64,000 nt of DNA from an uncultured Clostridia bacterium (GCA_934462715.1 CAKSIJ010000013.1:1-64000); one strand, 5' to 3'; positions 36,453 through 46,535 are shown, numbered from the stretch's first letter. Numbers and translations are program-made. The notes: generated from the sequence alone by a model not told the origin.

Positions 36453-36815
36453 ATGATTGAATTGGCTATAATGATTAACAGCGAATACGGAACCGTATCG
36501 GTCGAAAACAGCGTTATCGCACGAATAGCCGGGGCGGTTGCGAATAAGTGCTACGGTGTTGTCGGTATGGCTTCGCGCAGTAAAAAGGACGGTATAGTAA
36601 GCCTTTTAAAGGGCGACAGTATCACAAAGGGCATAAAGGTATCTGTCGAGGATTCGGCAATTGTAATCGAAATGAATATAATTGTTGAATACGGCGTAAA
36701 CATACACGCAATCTGCGACAGTATCGTCCACAATGTAAAATATAAAGTCGAAAACAACACAGGTCTTAAGGTAAAACGAGTAAACGTACTTGTTGAGTCT
36801 GTGCGCGTTCAGTAA
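36453..36815 (+). CDS. Asp23/Gls24 family protein
   Basis: A protein of ~120 residues of the Asp23 (YloU) family: EYGTVSVENSVIARIAGAVA at the start and VNIHAICDSIVHNVKYKVEN towards the end match the alkaline shock protein domain. These proteins are linked to envelope stress and membrane anchoring. It precedes fakA (yloV) and recG in the standard Firmicute order. The ATG at 36453 touches its purine-rich SD; the TTG at 36462 has better spacing (AAAGG, 9 nt) and may be the real start. Confidence 0.9.
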   Translation: MIELAIMINSEYGTVSVENSVIARIAGAVANKCYGVVGMASRSKKDGIVSLLKGDSITKGIKVSVEDSAIVIEMNIIVEYGVNIHAICDSIVHNVKYKVENNTGLKVKRVNVLVESVRVQ

Positions 36816-36839
36816 TATAACCGTTGGGAGGAGATTTCA

Positions 36840-38483
36840 ATTAACAGACTTAATGGTGAATTACTGGCGGAAATGATGATTTCCGGTGCCAATAATTTAT
36901 ATAATAAAAGAAAAACCGTTGACGAGCTCAACGTATTCCCCGTGCCCGACGGAGATACCGGCACAAATATGTCAATGACCGCTTCGGCAATGGCAAAGGC
37001 TCTCTCGGAGGTTGTTACTCCGTCCGCAACCAAAATTGCCGATACTATGTCATATGCGACATTAAGAGGTGCAAGAGGTAATTCGGGCGTAATATTATCG
37101 CAGTTTTTCCGCGGAATATCAAAAAGCCTTAAAGGGCTTGACGAGTGCAGCTCAAAGGAATTTGCCGACGCTCTCATGCAAGGCTCAAATGCTGCATACA
37201 AAGCGGTAATGAATCCTACGGAGGGTACAATTCTGACCGTCTCGAGAGAGGTTGCCCAATCGGCAGTAAATACCGCCGCCGAAACGGACGATCTCACCGA
37301 AATAATCAAAAAGGCAGTAAAACGAGGATATAAAACGCTTGCAAAAACTCCGGATATGCTTCCGGCACTCAAAAAAGCCGGTGTTGTCGATGCCGGCGGA
37401 CAAGGCTGGCTGTTCTTCCTTGACGGCGTGCTTGAATACCTCGAAAGCGGAGATATTATCGAAGCCGAGGAGGCTGTACAACAGTCATCTGCTCCTCAGA
37501 CAGCGTCACAGGAAAGCATTGATACAAAAAGCATCAAATTCATGTACTGCACCGAATTTATTATCGAGAAAAGCACTCCCGATGTAAATGTTACCTCTTT
37601 CAGAAAGGCTATCGAAAACAAGGGCGACTGTATGCTTGTCATTGACGATGATGAAATTGTCAAGGTTCACATTCATACCAACAACCCCGGATATGTTCTC
37701 GAAAGAGCCGTACTTCTCGGCAGTATGATCAATATAAAAATTGATAACATGAAATATCAGCATCAAAGCCTGATAAATAAGGATGAAAAGCCTGCCGCAA
37801 AGGCGGAATCCGTACCTGAAGAAGCAAAGCCTTACGGCTTTATAGGTGTATGCACCGGCGACGGAATATCAAGTATTTTTTCCGATCTGGGAATTGATAC
37901 GATAATTGAGGGCGGCCAGACAATGAATCCGAGTACCGATGATTTTATCAATGCCGTCGGAAAAATAAATGCGGAAACGATTTATATTTTCCCGAACAAT
38001 AAAAACATCATCATGGCTGCGAACCAGGCAAAGGATATTTCAGACAAAAACATTATCGTTATCCCGACCAAAACAATTCCGCAGTGTATAGGAGCAATGC
38101 TTGCTTTTTCTCCCGACAAAACACCTGAGAGCAACGAAAGCGCAATGCTCAAAGCAGTCGGAAATGTAAAAACCGGTCAGATTACTTATGCGGTACGCGA
38201 TACGGAAATTGACGATATGGAAATTCACGAGGGCGATATTCTGGGTATCAGCGAAAAGGGTATACGCACCGCCGGAAAGGATATAAAGGAAATAACAAAA
38301 CAGCTTATTGCAGGAATGATAGATGACGATTCGGAATTTCTTACGGTTTATTACGGAAAGGATATATCTCCTGAAACGGCAGACGCACTTTCCGAGGAGC
38401 TTGAAGAACTGTATCCTGATCTGGAAATCGAGGTTAAGTACGGCGGTCAGCCGCTTTACTACTATATTTTTTCAATTGAATAA
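36840..38483 (+). CDS. fakA: DAK2-domain kinase, fatty acid kinase FakA-like (YloV)
   Basis: About 547 residues. An N-terminal DAK2 ATP-binding domain (~1-200) has NVFPVPDGDTGTNM and GARGNSGVILSQFFRG. The central DAK1-like region has FIIEKSTPDVN..., with HIHTNNPG following, and the C-terminal DegV-like-contacting domain ends YYGKDISPETADALSEEL. FakA phosphorylates fatty acids held by FakB/DegV proteins for use in phospholipids. The family start (xNRLNGELLAEMMISGANNL) extends upstream of the first ATG (36873), and GGAGG stands 8 nt before an ATT at 36840, so translation probably begins at this rare ATT codon. It is part of the asp23-fakA-recG operon. Confidence 0.88.
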   Translation: MNRLNGELLAEMMISGANNLYNKRKTVDELNVFPVPDGDTGTNMSMTASAMAKALSEVVTPSATKIADTMSYATLRGARGNSGVILSQFFRGISKSLKGLDECSSKEFADALMQGSNAAYKAVMNPTEGTILTVSREVAQSAVNTAAETDDLTEIIKKAVKRGYKTLAKTPDMLPALKKAGVVDAGGQGWLFFLDGVLEYLESGDIIEAEEAVQQSSAPQTASQESIDTKSIKFMYCTEFIIEKSTPDVNVTSFRKAIENKGDCMLVIDDDEIVKVHIHTNNPGYVLERAVLLGSMINIKIDNMKYQHQSLINKDEKPAAKAESVPEEAKPYGFIGVCTGDGISSIFSDLGIDTIIEGGQTMNPSTDDFINAVGKINAETIYIFPNNKNIIMAANQAKDISDKNIIVIPTKTIPQCIGAMLAFSPDKTPESNESAMLKAVGNVKTGQITYAVRDTEIDDMEIHEGDILGISEKGIRTAGKDIKEITKQLIAGMIDDDSEFLTVYYGKDISPETADALSEELEELYPDLEIEVKYGGQPLYYYIFSIE

Positions 38484-38597
38484 TTAAAGCAGCCCAAATA
38501 CGGTATGCCTGTCGGCGTGGAGAGCGTTATATGCTTTTCACGCCGAATTTATAACGGTTACCGGCGGCGAAAATGCAGGAAAGGAGGTTTTTTTACG

Positions 38598-40625
38598 GTG
38601 CAGCACCCATTGTCCGAAATAAAAGGTATCGGAACAGTACGCTTGAAGCTTTTTGAAAAAAAAGGCATTTTTACAGCTGAGGATTTAATAGGATATTATC
38701 CGAGGGATTACGAGGACAGAAGCAAGCCGGTATTGATAGCGGACGTTCTCCCCGGCAGCGATGTGCTTGTAAGAGGTCACGTCCTTACTTCCGTGTCGGA
38801 AAAACGGATACACAAGGGTATGACGATATACTCGATGACGGTCGGCGACGAAAGCGGTATAATGTCGGTTACATGGTACAACAACAAATTTGTTAAACAC
38901 ATTTTCAAAAAAGGCGACGATTATGTATTTTTTGGAAAAATCAACCCCAAAACAAGCAAAAAGGAAATGATAAATCCGATATATGAACGTCCCGGCGCTC
39001 AAAAATATACCGGTAAAATAATTCCCATTTATCCGCTTTGGGATAAAATGACGCAAAAAATTCTTCAGTCGGCAATGAGTGAAGCCATAAAAACGGCAGG
39101 AACGCAAGTCGAATACCTGCCCGCGAAAATCCTGGCAAAGCATAAGCTTTGCGGAATCGATTATGCATTACATAACATTCACTTTCCCCAAAGCTTTGAA
39201 GCTTTCAATGCTGCACGGAACCGTCTTGTATTTGAAGAATTTCTGATTTTGCAGCTTGCTTTAATGTACAGCCGCGGAAAAAAAGAAGCAATGTATCGCA
39301 AGCCGTATGATAATCTCAGCTGCGCCGCAGAATTTATCAGCTCACTTCCTTATGAAATGACGGGCGCACAAAAAAGGGTTATCAGAGAAATGCTGATGGA
39401 TCTGATAAAATCCGTCCCGATGAACAGACTGATTCAAGGCGATGTCGGTTCGGGCAAAACTGTTGTTGCCGCTGCCGTAATGTATACCGCACATTGCAAC
39501 GGTTATCAGTCGGCAATCATGGCGCCCACGGAAATACTTGCTTCACAGCATTACGAAAGCTTTTCGGAATTTTTCAGAAACACCGATATAAAAATCTGTC
39601 TTTTGACCTCGGCAACAAAGAAAAAAAAGGAGCTGTACGAAAAAATAAAAGACGGTGAGTTTGATATTATTATAGGCACAAATGCCGTGATACAAGCAAG
39701 CGTCGAATACAAAAATCTCGGCTTGGTTATATCCGATGAACAGCACCGTTTCGGCGTGGCGCAAAGAGCAGCCTTGACCGCAAAGGGTGAAGCGGTCAAT
39801 ACAATCGTTATGACCGCAACACCAATTCCCAGAACGCTTTCCTTTATTCTTTACGGCGACTTGGATGTTTCGGTTATAGACGAGCTTCCTCCCGGCAGAA
39901 AGCCGGTTGAAACCTTTGCTGTGGGCGAAAATATGCGTGAGAGGATATATGCTTTTCTGGAAAAACAGTTAAAAGCAGGATTTCAGTGTTACGTTGTATG
40001 TCCTTTAATAGAAGAAACTCAAAACGCGGATTTAAAAAATGCGTGTGATTTGCAGATTAAAATGCAGGAGCAATTTCCGCAATATAATGTCGGTCTTATC
40101 CACGGCAAAATGAAACCGCAGATGAAAGAGGAAATAATGACCGATTTCAATTCTGGTAAGATTAATATACTTGTTTCCACCACCGTAATCGAAGTCGGCG
40201 TCAATGTTCCGAACGCTAATGTCATGATAATTGAAAATGCCGAACGTTTCGGACTTTCGCAGCTTCACCAGTTAAGGGGCAGAGTAGGCAGGGGCGGAGA
40301 TAAAGCATACTGCGTTCTCTTTGCTCACGGCTCGGGCAAGGTGACAAAAAAAAGAATGGAAATAATGTGTAAATCCAATGACGGATTTTTCATTTCTGAG
40401 GAGGACTTAAAACTGAGAGGTCCCGGCGACTTTTTCGGTACCCGTCAGCATGGTCTGCCCGAAATGAAAATTGCGAATATGTTTACCGACAGACTTCTGT
40501 TGTCCGAAGCGCAAAGCACGGCAAAACAGATTATTTCCTCCGATCCCTTTTTAAAAAATCCTGAAAATAACGGTTTAAAAGAAAAGGTTAAGGAAATGTT
40601 TAAGGATAATATAATATTGAATTAG
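38598..40625 (+). CDS. recG: ATP-dependent DNA helicase RecG
   Basis: A 675-residue protein with the wedge/OB domain first (LSEIKGIGTVRLKLFEKKGI, then an OB fold), then the superfamily 2 helicase motifs: Walker A IQGDVGSGKTVVAAA, Ia APTEILASQH, motif II DEQHRFG, motif III TATPIPRTL, and motifs V-VI with GVNVPNANVMIIENAERFGL and QLRGRVGRG. RecG drives reversal of stalled forks and branch migration. The start is GTG with AGGAGG 10 nt upstream; residues read further upstream are not family-like. Last gene of the asp23-fakA-recG set. Confidence 0.96.
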   Translation: MQHPLSEIKGIGTVRLKLFEKKGIFTAEDLIGYYPRDYEDRSKPVLIADVLPGSDVLVRGHVLTSVSEKRIHKGMTIYSMTVGDESGIMSVTWYNNKFVKHIFKKGDDYVFFGKINPKTSKKEMINPIYERPGAQKYTGKIIPIYPLWDKMTQKILQSAMSEAIKTAGTQVEYLPAKILAKHKLCGIDYALHNIHFPQSFEAFNAARNRLVFEEFLILQLALMYSRGKKEAMYRKPYDNLSCAAEFISSLPYEMTGAQKRVIREMLMDLIKSVPMNRLIQGDVGSGKTVVAAAVMYTAHCNGYQSAIMAPTEILASQHYESFSEFFRNTDIKICLLTSATKKKKELYEKIKDGEFDIIIGTNAVIQASVEYKNLGLVISDEQHRFGVAQRAALTAKGEAVNTIVMTATPIPRTLSFILYGDLDVSVIDELPPGRKPVETFAVGENMRERIYAFLEKQLKAGFQCYVVCPLIEETQNADLKNACDLQIKMQEQFPQYNVGLIHGKMKPQMKEEIMTDFNSGKINILVSTTVIEVGVNVPNANVMIIENAERFGLSQLHQLRGRVGRGGDKAYCVLFAHGSGKVTKKRMEIMCKSNDGFFISEEDLKLRGPGDFFGTRQHGLPEMKIANMFTDRLLLSEAQSTAKQIISSDPFLKNPENNGLKEKVKEMFKDNIILN

Positions 40626-40626
40626 T

Positions 40627-40663
40627 AAATTCATGCGAAAAATCATTATTTTCGCATGAATTT
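40627..40663. terminator. Bidirectional terminator recG/AraC
   Basis: A 15-bp perfect stem (AAATTCATGCGAAAA at 40627-40641, complement at 40649-40663) with a T-rich tail on the plus strand lies at the junction of the convergent recG and AraC genes. Confidence 0.85.
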
Positions 40664-41468
40664 AATTTTTTCTGTTTTCCGAACGGTATTGCGTTGGCGA
40701 AGCGTTCGTATATTTTTTAAAAAGTCTGCTGAAATACAGCGGATTGTCATACCCTACTCTTTCCGAGATTTCGGCAACGGTCAAATCTGAGGAAGCGAGC
40801 AGCTCCTTTGCTTTTTCAATTTTGAGATTAATAAAATATTCGCTCGGCACAATTCCCGTAACCTCTTTGAATTTGTGTGAAAACCGGCTTTTGCTCAAAG
40901 AACACATCTTTGAATACATCTGAGAATCATACTTAGCGTCAAATTGCATATTCATGAGCATAATTACCTTTTCTATATCGGAAATATCCTGTGTTACGTG
41001 AATATGCCTTGAAACCATCGTCATAAGATATATAAAAAGGGCATTTTCAGCCGATTTATGCATATAATGATTCAGATAAAACTCCCTGATTAATTCCTCA
41101 AAAATAACAACCGCATTTTCCGAAAGCTTGCTTTCATATACTCCCGGGTTTATTTTAAGCTCTGAAAGAATCTCAAAAACCGCTCTGCCCGAAAAGTGCG
41201 TCCACAGCGTTGTACAGCCGATTTTGTCAAAAGCATATTCCTGCGTCTGACCGGGATAATAAATTACAAAATTACCTTCATTTAACATATATTTTTTATT
41301 TTCATACATAACCGTGCAGTTCCCCGACTTAACATATAAAAAATGATAGTCGCTTCTGCCGTTTTTTCTGAAAATCTTGTAATCTGCATTGAAATATCTT
41401 CCGCATGAATTGATATTCAGGTATTTATCCGAAAAGAAATCGTTTTTTTCTCTTATGCCGCCACTCAC
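40662..41468 (-). CDS. AraC family transcriptional regulator
   Basis: A 268-residue regulator with an N-terminal cupin (FLYVKSGNCTVMYENKKYML) and a C-terminal double helix-turn-helix (~170-268) with VAEISERVGYDNPLYFSRLF and the ending TNASPTQYR. It is divergent from the GH2 gene at 41620 with about 150 bp between the starts, so it is the probable activator of that gene, in the same arrangement as the AraC/GH2 pair at 8022-10680. Confidence 0.92.
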   Translation of the reverse strand: MSGGIREKNDFFSDKYLNINSCGRYFNADYKIFRKNGRSDYHFLYVKSGNCTVMYENKKYMLNEGNFVIYYPGQTQEYAFDKIGCTTLWTHFSGRAVFEILSELKINPGVYESKLSENAVVIFEELIREFYLNHYMHKSAENALFIYLMTMVSRHIHVTQDISDIEKVIMLMNMQFDAKYDSQMYSKMCSLSKSRFSHKFKEVTGIVPSEYFINLKIEKAKELLASSDLTVAEISERVGYDNPLYFSRLFKKYTNASPTQYRSENRKN

Positions 41469-41554
41469 AAAAATTCACCTCTCTTACCCATTATATCATA
41501 TATTTCAAAATTATGCAACAGCTGTTTTGTGCATATAATCAGCCAAATACTTTA

Positions 41555-41583
41555 TTGTATGAAATACGGTTATTTGATATACT
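41555..41583 (+). promoter_or_regulatory. Promoter of the GH2 gene at 41620
   Basis: TTGTAT (41555-41560) and TATACT (41578-41583) lie 17 bp apart, 37 bp before the start codon. AraC sites would be expected just upstream. Confidence 0.5.
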
Positions 41584-41619
41584 TAAATCAAGCAAAATTC
41601 TGAAAGCGGTGAAAGAAAT

Positions 41620-43950
41620 ATGAGAGAAAAGACATTATTTAATGATAACTGGAAATTCCACAAAGGAGATTTTACAAAGCAAAATACCGTATGCAAGGGA
41701 CCCGACTACATCGGTGCAAAAACCGAAAGAATGGTTTTAGGTCCTGCGGCTTACAATTACAGCGACAATTCCGATTCATATGAACCGTGCGATATTTGTC
41801 CCGATAACTGGGAAACGGTGAATTTACCGCACGATTATATCATAGAACAAGTACCCAATCAAAGCAATCCGCAGGCACTCGGTTATTTTAATTACGAAAA
41901 CGGCTGGTACAGAAAACACTTTACTCTTGAAGAAGCGGACAGAAACAAAAGAATCACATTATATTTTGAGGGTGTTGCAACAAATGCGGCGGTGTATCTG
42001 AATGGCTGTCTGATGAAGCATAATTTTTGCGGATACACACCGTTTGAGGTTGACATAACCGACAATGTGTTTTTTGATAAGGAAAACATTGTTGCGGTTT
42101 ATGCAAATGCCGATTCGCACGAAGGCTGGTGGTATCAGGGCGGCGGCATCTACAGAAATGTATGGCTGATAAAAACCGCCGATGTTGCGGTTGATTTGTG
42201 GGGTGTTTATGTTTCGCCGGTAAAGTGTGAGGGTGACTGTTGGAGAGTTGACATTGAAACAACCGTTTTGAACAGTTCATTTTGCGATGCCGATATATCC
42301 GTTCAATCCGTACTTCTTTCTACAGACGGACTAAAGGAAATTGCAGGCACAGAAAGCACCGTTTCTGTTTTCCGAAAGGATAAAGCTTTAATACATCAAA
42401 GCATTTCGGCAAACAATCCGTCATTGTGGGATATTGAATCGCCGAATATGTACAAAATCGTCACCAAAATTTTCAAAAGCGGCGAACAAACAGATGAAAC
42501 CGAAACAAGCTTCGGCTTCAGAACCTTTGAGTTTGACTGCGACAAAGGTTTTATTTTAAACGGCAGACAAGTGAAATTAAAAGGCGTATGCTCACATCAG
42601 GATTACGGTCTTACCGGGAAGGCAGTTCCCGACAATGTATATAAATATAGGATAGAAATGATAAAGGATATGGGCGCAAATGCATACAGAACTTCACATT
42701 ATCCGCACTCAGAGGCTACAATGGAGGCGCTTGACGAAAACGGAATACTCGTCATGGACGAAACACGCTGGTATGATTCGTCTGCCGAGGGTATCGAACA
42801 GCTTGAAACGCTCATAAAGCGTGACAGGAATCACCCGTCCGTAATACTTTGGTCTGTCGGTAATGAAGAACCCAAGCACATAACCGAGCAGGGCAGAAGA
42901 ATAGCTCAGACAATGATTGCCGCCGTCAAGCGTCTTGACCCGATACGTCCGGTAACCACCGCAGTATCATATAATCCTTTGGAAGCAACCGTTTACGATT
43001 TGGTTGACGTAATAGGAGTAAATTATAATCTGCAACACTATGAGGAGCTGCACAAGAGATATCCCGACAAACCGTTTGTTATAACCGAATGTTGTGCAAC
43101 GGGAACTACAAGGGGATTTTATCTTGACGACAACACCGAAAGAAGCTTTGCAAGCGCATATGATAAGGACGCAAACAACTGGTTTTTGGGCAGAGAAAGA
43201 ACATGGAAGTATATTTCGGAGCACGAATGGATTTCGGGCGGATTTCAATGGATTGCGTTTGAGCACCGCGGAGAATGTATATGGCCGAGGCTATGTTCTC
43301 TGTCGGGGGCGATAGATATGTATTTGCAGAAAAAGGACGCATTTTACCAAAACAAATCACACTGGACAAAAGAACCGATGGTGCATATTCTTCCCCATTG
43401 GAATCATAACGGGCTTGAGGGCGAAAGCATAAAAGTTTGGGTATATACCAACTGTGAAGATGTAGAATTATTCTTAAACGGCAAATCTCTCGGATCGGAA
43501 AAAATCGAACGGATCGGTCACGGTGAGTGGATTGTACCGTATGAAAACGGGACTTTAAAAGCAATAGGCAAAAATAACGGAAAGGCTGCGGCTGAGGAAT
43601 CGGTCGAAACCACCGGCAAGGCTGTAGCTCTCCGACTTTCCCTTGATAACAAAATACAATATGCAAACGGCAGAGATTTTGCGCTTTTAACTTGCGTATG
43701 TATTGATGAAAAAGGCAGAGAAGTGCCCGATGCTGAGGCATACATAAAGTTTTACACAAACAAACTCGGTGCCGTAGCCGGCACAGGGTCGGACATTTCC
43801 GACCATATACCGCCGAAATATCCGAACAGAAAAATGCGTGCCGGTAAATGCTCCGTTGCCGTCAGAGTCGGAAATGAACCGGGCATTTTAAAGGTTTATG
43901 CATTCAGCGAAAATCTCGGCGCCGCCGTCATAAGCATACCTTTGGAATAA
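41620..43950 (+). CDS. Glycoside hydrolase family 2, beta-galactosidase-like
   Basis: A 776-residue GH2 enzyme with the sugar-binding domain (~1-175), immunoglobulin-like domain (~180-300), TIM barrel (~305-590) and C-terminal beta domains (DUF4982-like and an Ig-like end, ~600-776). The acid/base lies in ILWSVGNEEPKH and the nucleophile in KPFVITECCATGTTRG. GVCSHQDYGLTGKAVPD is a usual barrel entry motif. There is no signal peptide, so it is cytosolic. The domain order is that of GH2 beta-galactosidases of gut anaerobes, but the substrate is not certain. It is divergent from its likely AraC activator and ended by the hairpin at 43967-43997. Confidence 0.92.
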   Translation: MREKTLFNDNWKFHKGDFTKQNTVCKGPDYIGAKTERMVLGPAAYNYSDNSDSYEPCDICPDNWETVNLPHDYIIEQVPNQSNPQALGYFNYENGWYRKHFTLEEADRNKRITLYFEGVATNAAVYLNGCLMKHNFCGYTPFEVDITDNVFFDKENIVAVYANADSHEGWWYQGGGIYRNVWLIKTADVAVDLWGVYVSPVKCEGDCWRVDIETTVLNSSFCDADISVQSVLLSTDGLKEIAGTESTVSVFRKDKALIHQSISANNPSLWDIESPNMYKIVTKIFKSGEQTDETETSFGFRTFEFDCDKGFILNGRQVKLKGVCSHQDYGLTGKAVPDNVYKYRIEMIKDMGANAYRTSHYPHSEATMEALDENGILVMDETRWYDSSAEGIEQLETLIKRDRNHPSVILWSVGNEEPKHITEQGRRIAQTMIAAVKRLDPIRPVTTAVSYNPLEATVYDLVDVIGVNYNLQHYEELHKRYPDKPFVITECCATGTTRGFYLDDNTERSFASAYDKDANNWFLGRERTWKYISEHEWISGGFQWIAFEHRGECIWPRLCSLSGAIDMYLQKKDAFYQNKSHWTKEPMVHILPHWNHNGLEGESIKVWVYTNCEDVELFLNGKSLGSEKIERIGHGEWIVPYENGTLKAIGKNNGKAAAEESVETTGKAVALRLSLDNKIQYANGRDFALLTCVCIDEKGREVPDAEAYIKFYTNKLGAVAGTGSDISDHIPPKYPNRKMRAGKCSVAVRVGNEPGILKVYAFSENLGAAVISIPLE

Positions 43951-43966
43951 TAAATTTCAAAAAATA

Positions 43967-43997
43967 ACGGTGCAGGGCATTTTTATCCCCGCACCGT
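43967..43997. terminator. Terminator between GH2 and nitroreductase genes
   Basis: ACGGTGC (43967-43973) pairs with GCACCGT (43991-43997), extended by an AGGG/CCCC part, followed by ATTTTTAC on the plus strand. Confidence 0.7.
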
Positions 43998-44001
43998 ATT
44001 T

Positions 44002-44565
44002 TTACTTTATAATCAATTCATCAAGACTAAGCTTCGGAACGTTGATAATTCCGTTTTCATCTTCAAAATATTTAACACTTCCGTTGTATTCGCAAATACG
44101 GCTTTTTTGTTTCGGATAACCGAGGGCAAGAAGATACAAAAGCTCATATTTTTCGGTATCCAACCCGAAAATTTTCAAAAGCTCATCTCTTTTTATTGCC
44201 CCAAGCCAGCAGCTGCCCAAACCCTTATCCACCGCACCTGTCATCATTGCGCATATTGCGCAGCCTGCTTCAACCTCAAATTTACCCTTGACCTCTTTAT
44301 TGCCCAGAACGGCTATATATGCGGCAGGCTTTTCACCCTCCTTAGGCGCACCGTCCGCAAGATACCCTGCCCATTTTGTACACGGAAAAACCTCATTGAG
44401 AGTTTTTTCGTCATCGATAATTTTAAATCTCAGCGGCTGTACGTTTGCCGGATATGCGCAACATCTTGCATATTCAACTAATTTCACCAAATCCTCATGA
44501 GGTATTTTTTTATTCTCAAATTTTCTTATTGTTCTTCTCTGCTTCAAAGCCTGTGATACTTCCAT
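44002..44565 (-). CDS. Nitroreductase family protein
   Basis: A 187-residue FMN-dependent oxidoreductase of the nitroreductase fold. LKQRRTIRKFENKKIPHEDL holds the FMN-phosphate contact (RRTIRKF), and GLGSCWLGAIKRDELLKIFG and LLALGYPKQK are the usual later motifs. It accepts NAD(P)H and reduces nitro or quinone-like compounds; the physiological substrate is unknown. It is monocistronic, divergent from the lipoprotein gene and transcribed towards the GH2 gene terminator. Confidence 0.9.
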   Translation of the reverse strand: MEVSQALKQRRTIRKFENKKIPHEDLVKLVEYARCCAYPANVQPLRFKIIDDEKTLNEVFPCTKWAGYLADGAPKEGEKPAAYIAVLGNKEVKGKFEVEAGCAICAMMTGAVDKGLGSCWLGAIKRDELLKIFGLDTEKYELLYLLALGYPKQKSRICEYNGSVKYFEDENGIINVPKLSLDELIIK

Positions 44566-44714
44566 TTATAACATTTCCTTTCAGATAAACCTTATTTGCC
44601 CGATTAACAATTCCATTATAACACTTTTTTACCGGGAATACAAGTAATTTTACATTTATACCTGCTTAATATTTAACAGCTTTATTAAAATTGAGTTAAA
44701 ATATTATAATTGTA

Positions 44715-44743
44715 TTGACAAATTTTACATAAATAAATATAAT
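44715..44743 (+). promoter_or_regulatory. Consensus promoter of the lipoprotein gene
   Basis: TTGACA (44715-44720) and TATAAT (44738-44743), 17-bp spacer, stand 38 bp before the start codon at 44782. Confidence 0.7.
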
Positions 44744-44781
44744 TATACCATGAATAAAAAAACCAAAACGGAGATGATGAA

Positions 44782-46326
44782 ATGTCAGGTTATATGTTAA
44801 AATTTATTGTGGCAATAACGGCAGTGTTATCACTGACCGCTTGCAGTGCAAACGTCAAAAACGAGCAAACTGATATGCCCCATATAACGGATTCAAAAAC
44901 AGCAGATACCGTTGCGCCCATATCTGTTGAAATAACCGAAAAATACAATTACAACAATCCGAACGAGGAGCTCAAGCTGCACTGTTCGATAGATTATTGC
45001 GAGCTTAATGTCGGCGGGGATTTTAAGGCTGCCTATACCGAACTGGAAAATGCGTTTGAAAGCTTTAATGCGGATTTTAAGAACAAATCGGATAATGAGC
45101 TTGAAGCCATGTCAAGCGAAACCGAAAAATACGCAGATATCGAAGATTATGTCAGGCTTGAGAAAAAGTATACCTCCAAAATACGCAGAGCCGACAGCAA
45201 TGTGGTAAGCATTGCAAATGAGCTTACAGAGTATGTTGTACAGAATCTTGGCTTAACCGCTATATTCGGCGTAAGCTTTGACAGTCAGTCCGGAAAAAAA
45301 CTTTCAATAGACGATATTGCAAATGATAGGGCAAAATTAGCCGAAGCGGTAAAAGTACAAGCGGAAAAATTTGATATACAGCTTCCTTTTGACGACAAAT
45401 CAATTGAAGATTTTCTCAGCTCCGAGAATTGCTCATGGACTGTCGATTATAACGGAATTACCTTTTATTTTAATCCGTCCGGCAAAAGCGGCAAAGTGGA
45501 TTCGGTAACGGTGGATTTTGCGGATTACAAAAAAATATTCAACGAAAAATATATTTCCGCACCGAAAGCGTATTTTGCTTCGATATCTGTCCAAGTTCCG
45601 TATTATTACGATTTTGACGGTGACGGAAAGCTTGACAAATTTGAAATGATATCAGAAACCGACGACTATGATAATTATGCATATGTAAGTCAAACAATAA
45701 AAATCAACAATTCAAGCCTAACCGAATCCGATTTATATTGTTATAACTTCTACCCCATGCTTCTGCATACGGAAAACGGAAATAACTACATATATCTGCA
45801 AAGAGCATACGATAACGATTATCATGATATAACGGTTTATGACGTAAACGAAAACGGCATTAAACAGCTTGATACAATTTCATCCGGATTCCATTACAAG
45901 CTGAAAAATGCCGAAAATTATGAAGTCGCACAAGATTTCCCGTACGATCCGGGCAGCTTCAAGCTTGACACAAAAACCGACGTATTAAGTACCGTAACAG
46001 GAGTAAGGGAATATTTTGCTGACAATCACGGCATACCCTCCCCCAAAAAGGATTGGTATCTGTTTGACAGCAATAACCAACCGACGCTTACATTGCTTGA
46101 AGATGTCAAAGCGTCACAGCTCGATAACGGCACCGAAAGCGGCAGCATTACTTTAAAAAAAGGCTCAAAGGTTCTTTATTGCGGCACGGACAACAAAAAG
46201 ACCGCTTACCTTGCGCTTGATGACGGAACACGGGCGGCTGTTAAGATTGATTCATACGACTGGCCGAGAACAATTGACGGAGCAGCTATTGAAGATCTGT
46301 TTGACGGTATCATGTTTGCAGGCTGA
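44782..46326 (+). CDS. Secreted lipoprotein with a calcium-binding-like DxDxDG loop
   Basis: A 514-residue protein with a lipoprotein signal (LKFIVAITAVLSLTACSA, where Cys is the lipidation site). The middle contains YYDFDGDGKLDKFEM, an EF-hand-like DxDxDG loop of the type found in FG-GAP/VCBS repeats. The last ~60 residues (LKKGSKVLYCGTDNKKTAYL) may be an SH3-like unit. I do not recognise the family as a whole. It would be anchored on the outer face of the membrane. It lies immediately upstream of the BMC operon but has its own promoter and is followed by a strong terminator, so it is probably independent. Confidence 0.7.
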   Translation: MSGYMLKFIVAITAVLSLTACSANVKNEQTDMPHITDSKTADTVAPISVEITEKYNYNNPNEELKLHCSIDYCELNVGGDFKAAYTELENAFESFNADFKNKSDNELEAMSSETEKYADIEDYVRLEKKYTSKIRRADSNVVSIANELTEYVVQNLGLTAIFGVSFDSQSGKKLSIDDIANDRAKLAEAVKVQAEKFDIQLPFDDKSIEDFLSSENCSWTVDYNGITFYFNPSGKSGKVDSVTVDFADYKKIFNEKYISAPKAYFASISVQVPYYYDFDGDGKLDKFEMISETDDYDNYAYVSQTIKINNSSLTESDLYCYNFYPMLLHTENGNNYIYLQRAYDNDYHDITVYDVNENGIKQLDTISSGFHYKLKNAENYEVAQDFPYDPGSFKLDTKTDVLSTVTGVREYFADNHGIPSPKKDWYLFDSNNQPTLTLLEDVKASQLDNGTESGSITLKKGSKVLYCGTDNKKTAYLALDDGTRAAVKIDSYDWPRTIDGAAIEDLFDGIMFAG

Positions 46327-46363
46327 TACCACGGATAAGTTAAAAAAATAATCTTGTTTATAT

Positions 46364-46407
46364 AAAAATATGCACATATTACTATTATAGATATTGTGCA
46401 TATTTTT
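46364..46407 (+). terminator. Terminator of the lipoprotein gene
   Basis: AAAAATATGCACA (46364-46376) pairs perfectly with TGTGCATATTTTT (46395-46407) and runs into further Ts. It separates the lipoprotein gene from the BMC operon promoter. Confidence 0.8.
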
Positions 46408-46535
46408 TTATTAAAAACACTGTACAGAACTGTCGATTTATGATAAAATTACAGTAATTATATATTATACATATAAATGTAAAAAGGAAAAGCGAAAAAA
46501 ATTTGAAATTATTTGGATTTTTTTCAAAAAAACTA

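Noticed and set aside
46364..46407. Hairpin before the BMC operon as a regulatory leader
   Set aside because: It lies upstream of the operon promoter and directly behind the lipoprotein gene, so it is the terminator of that gene.
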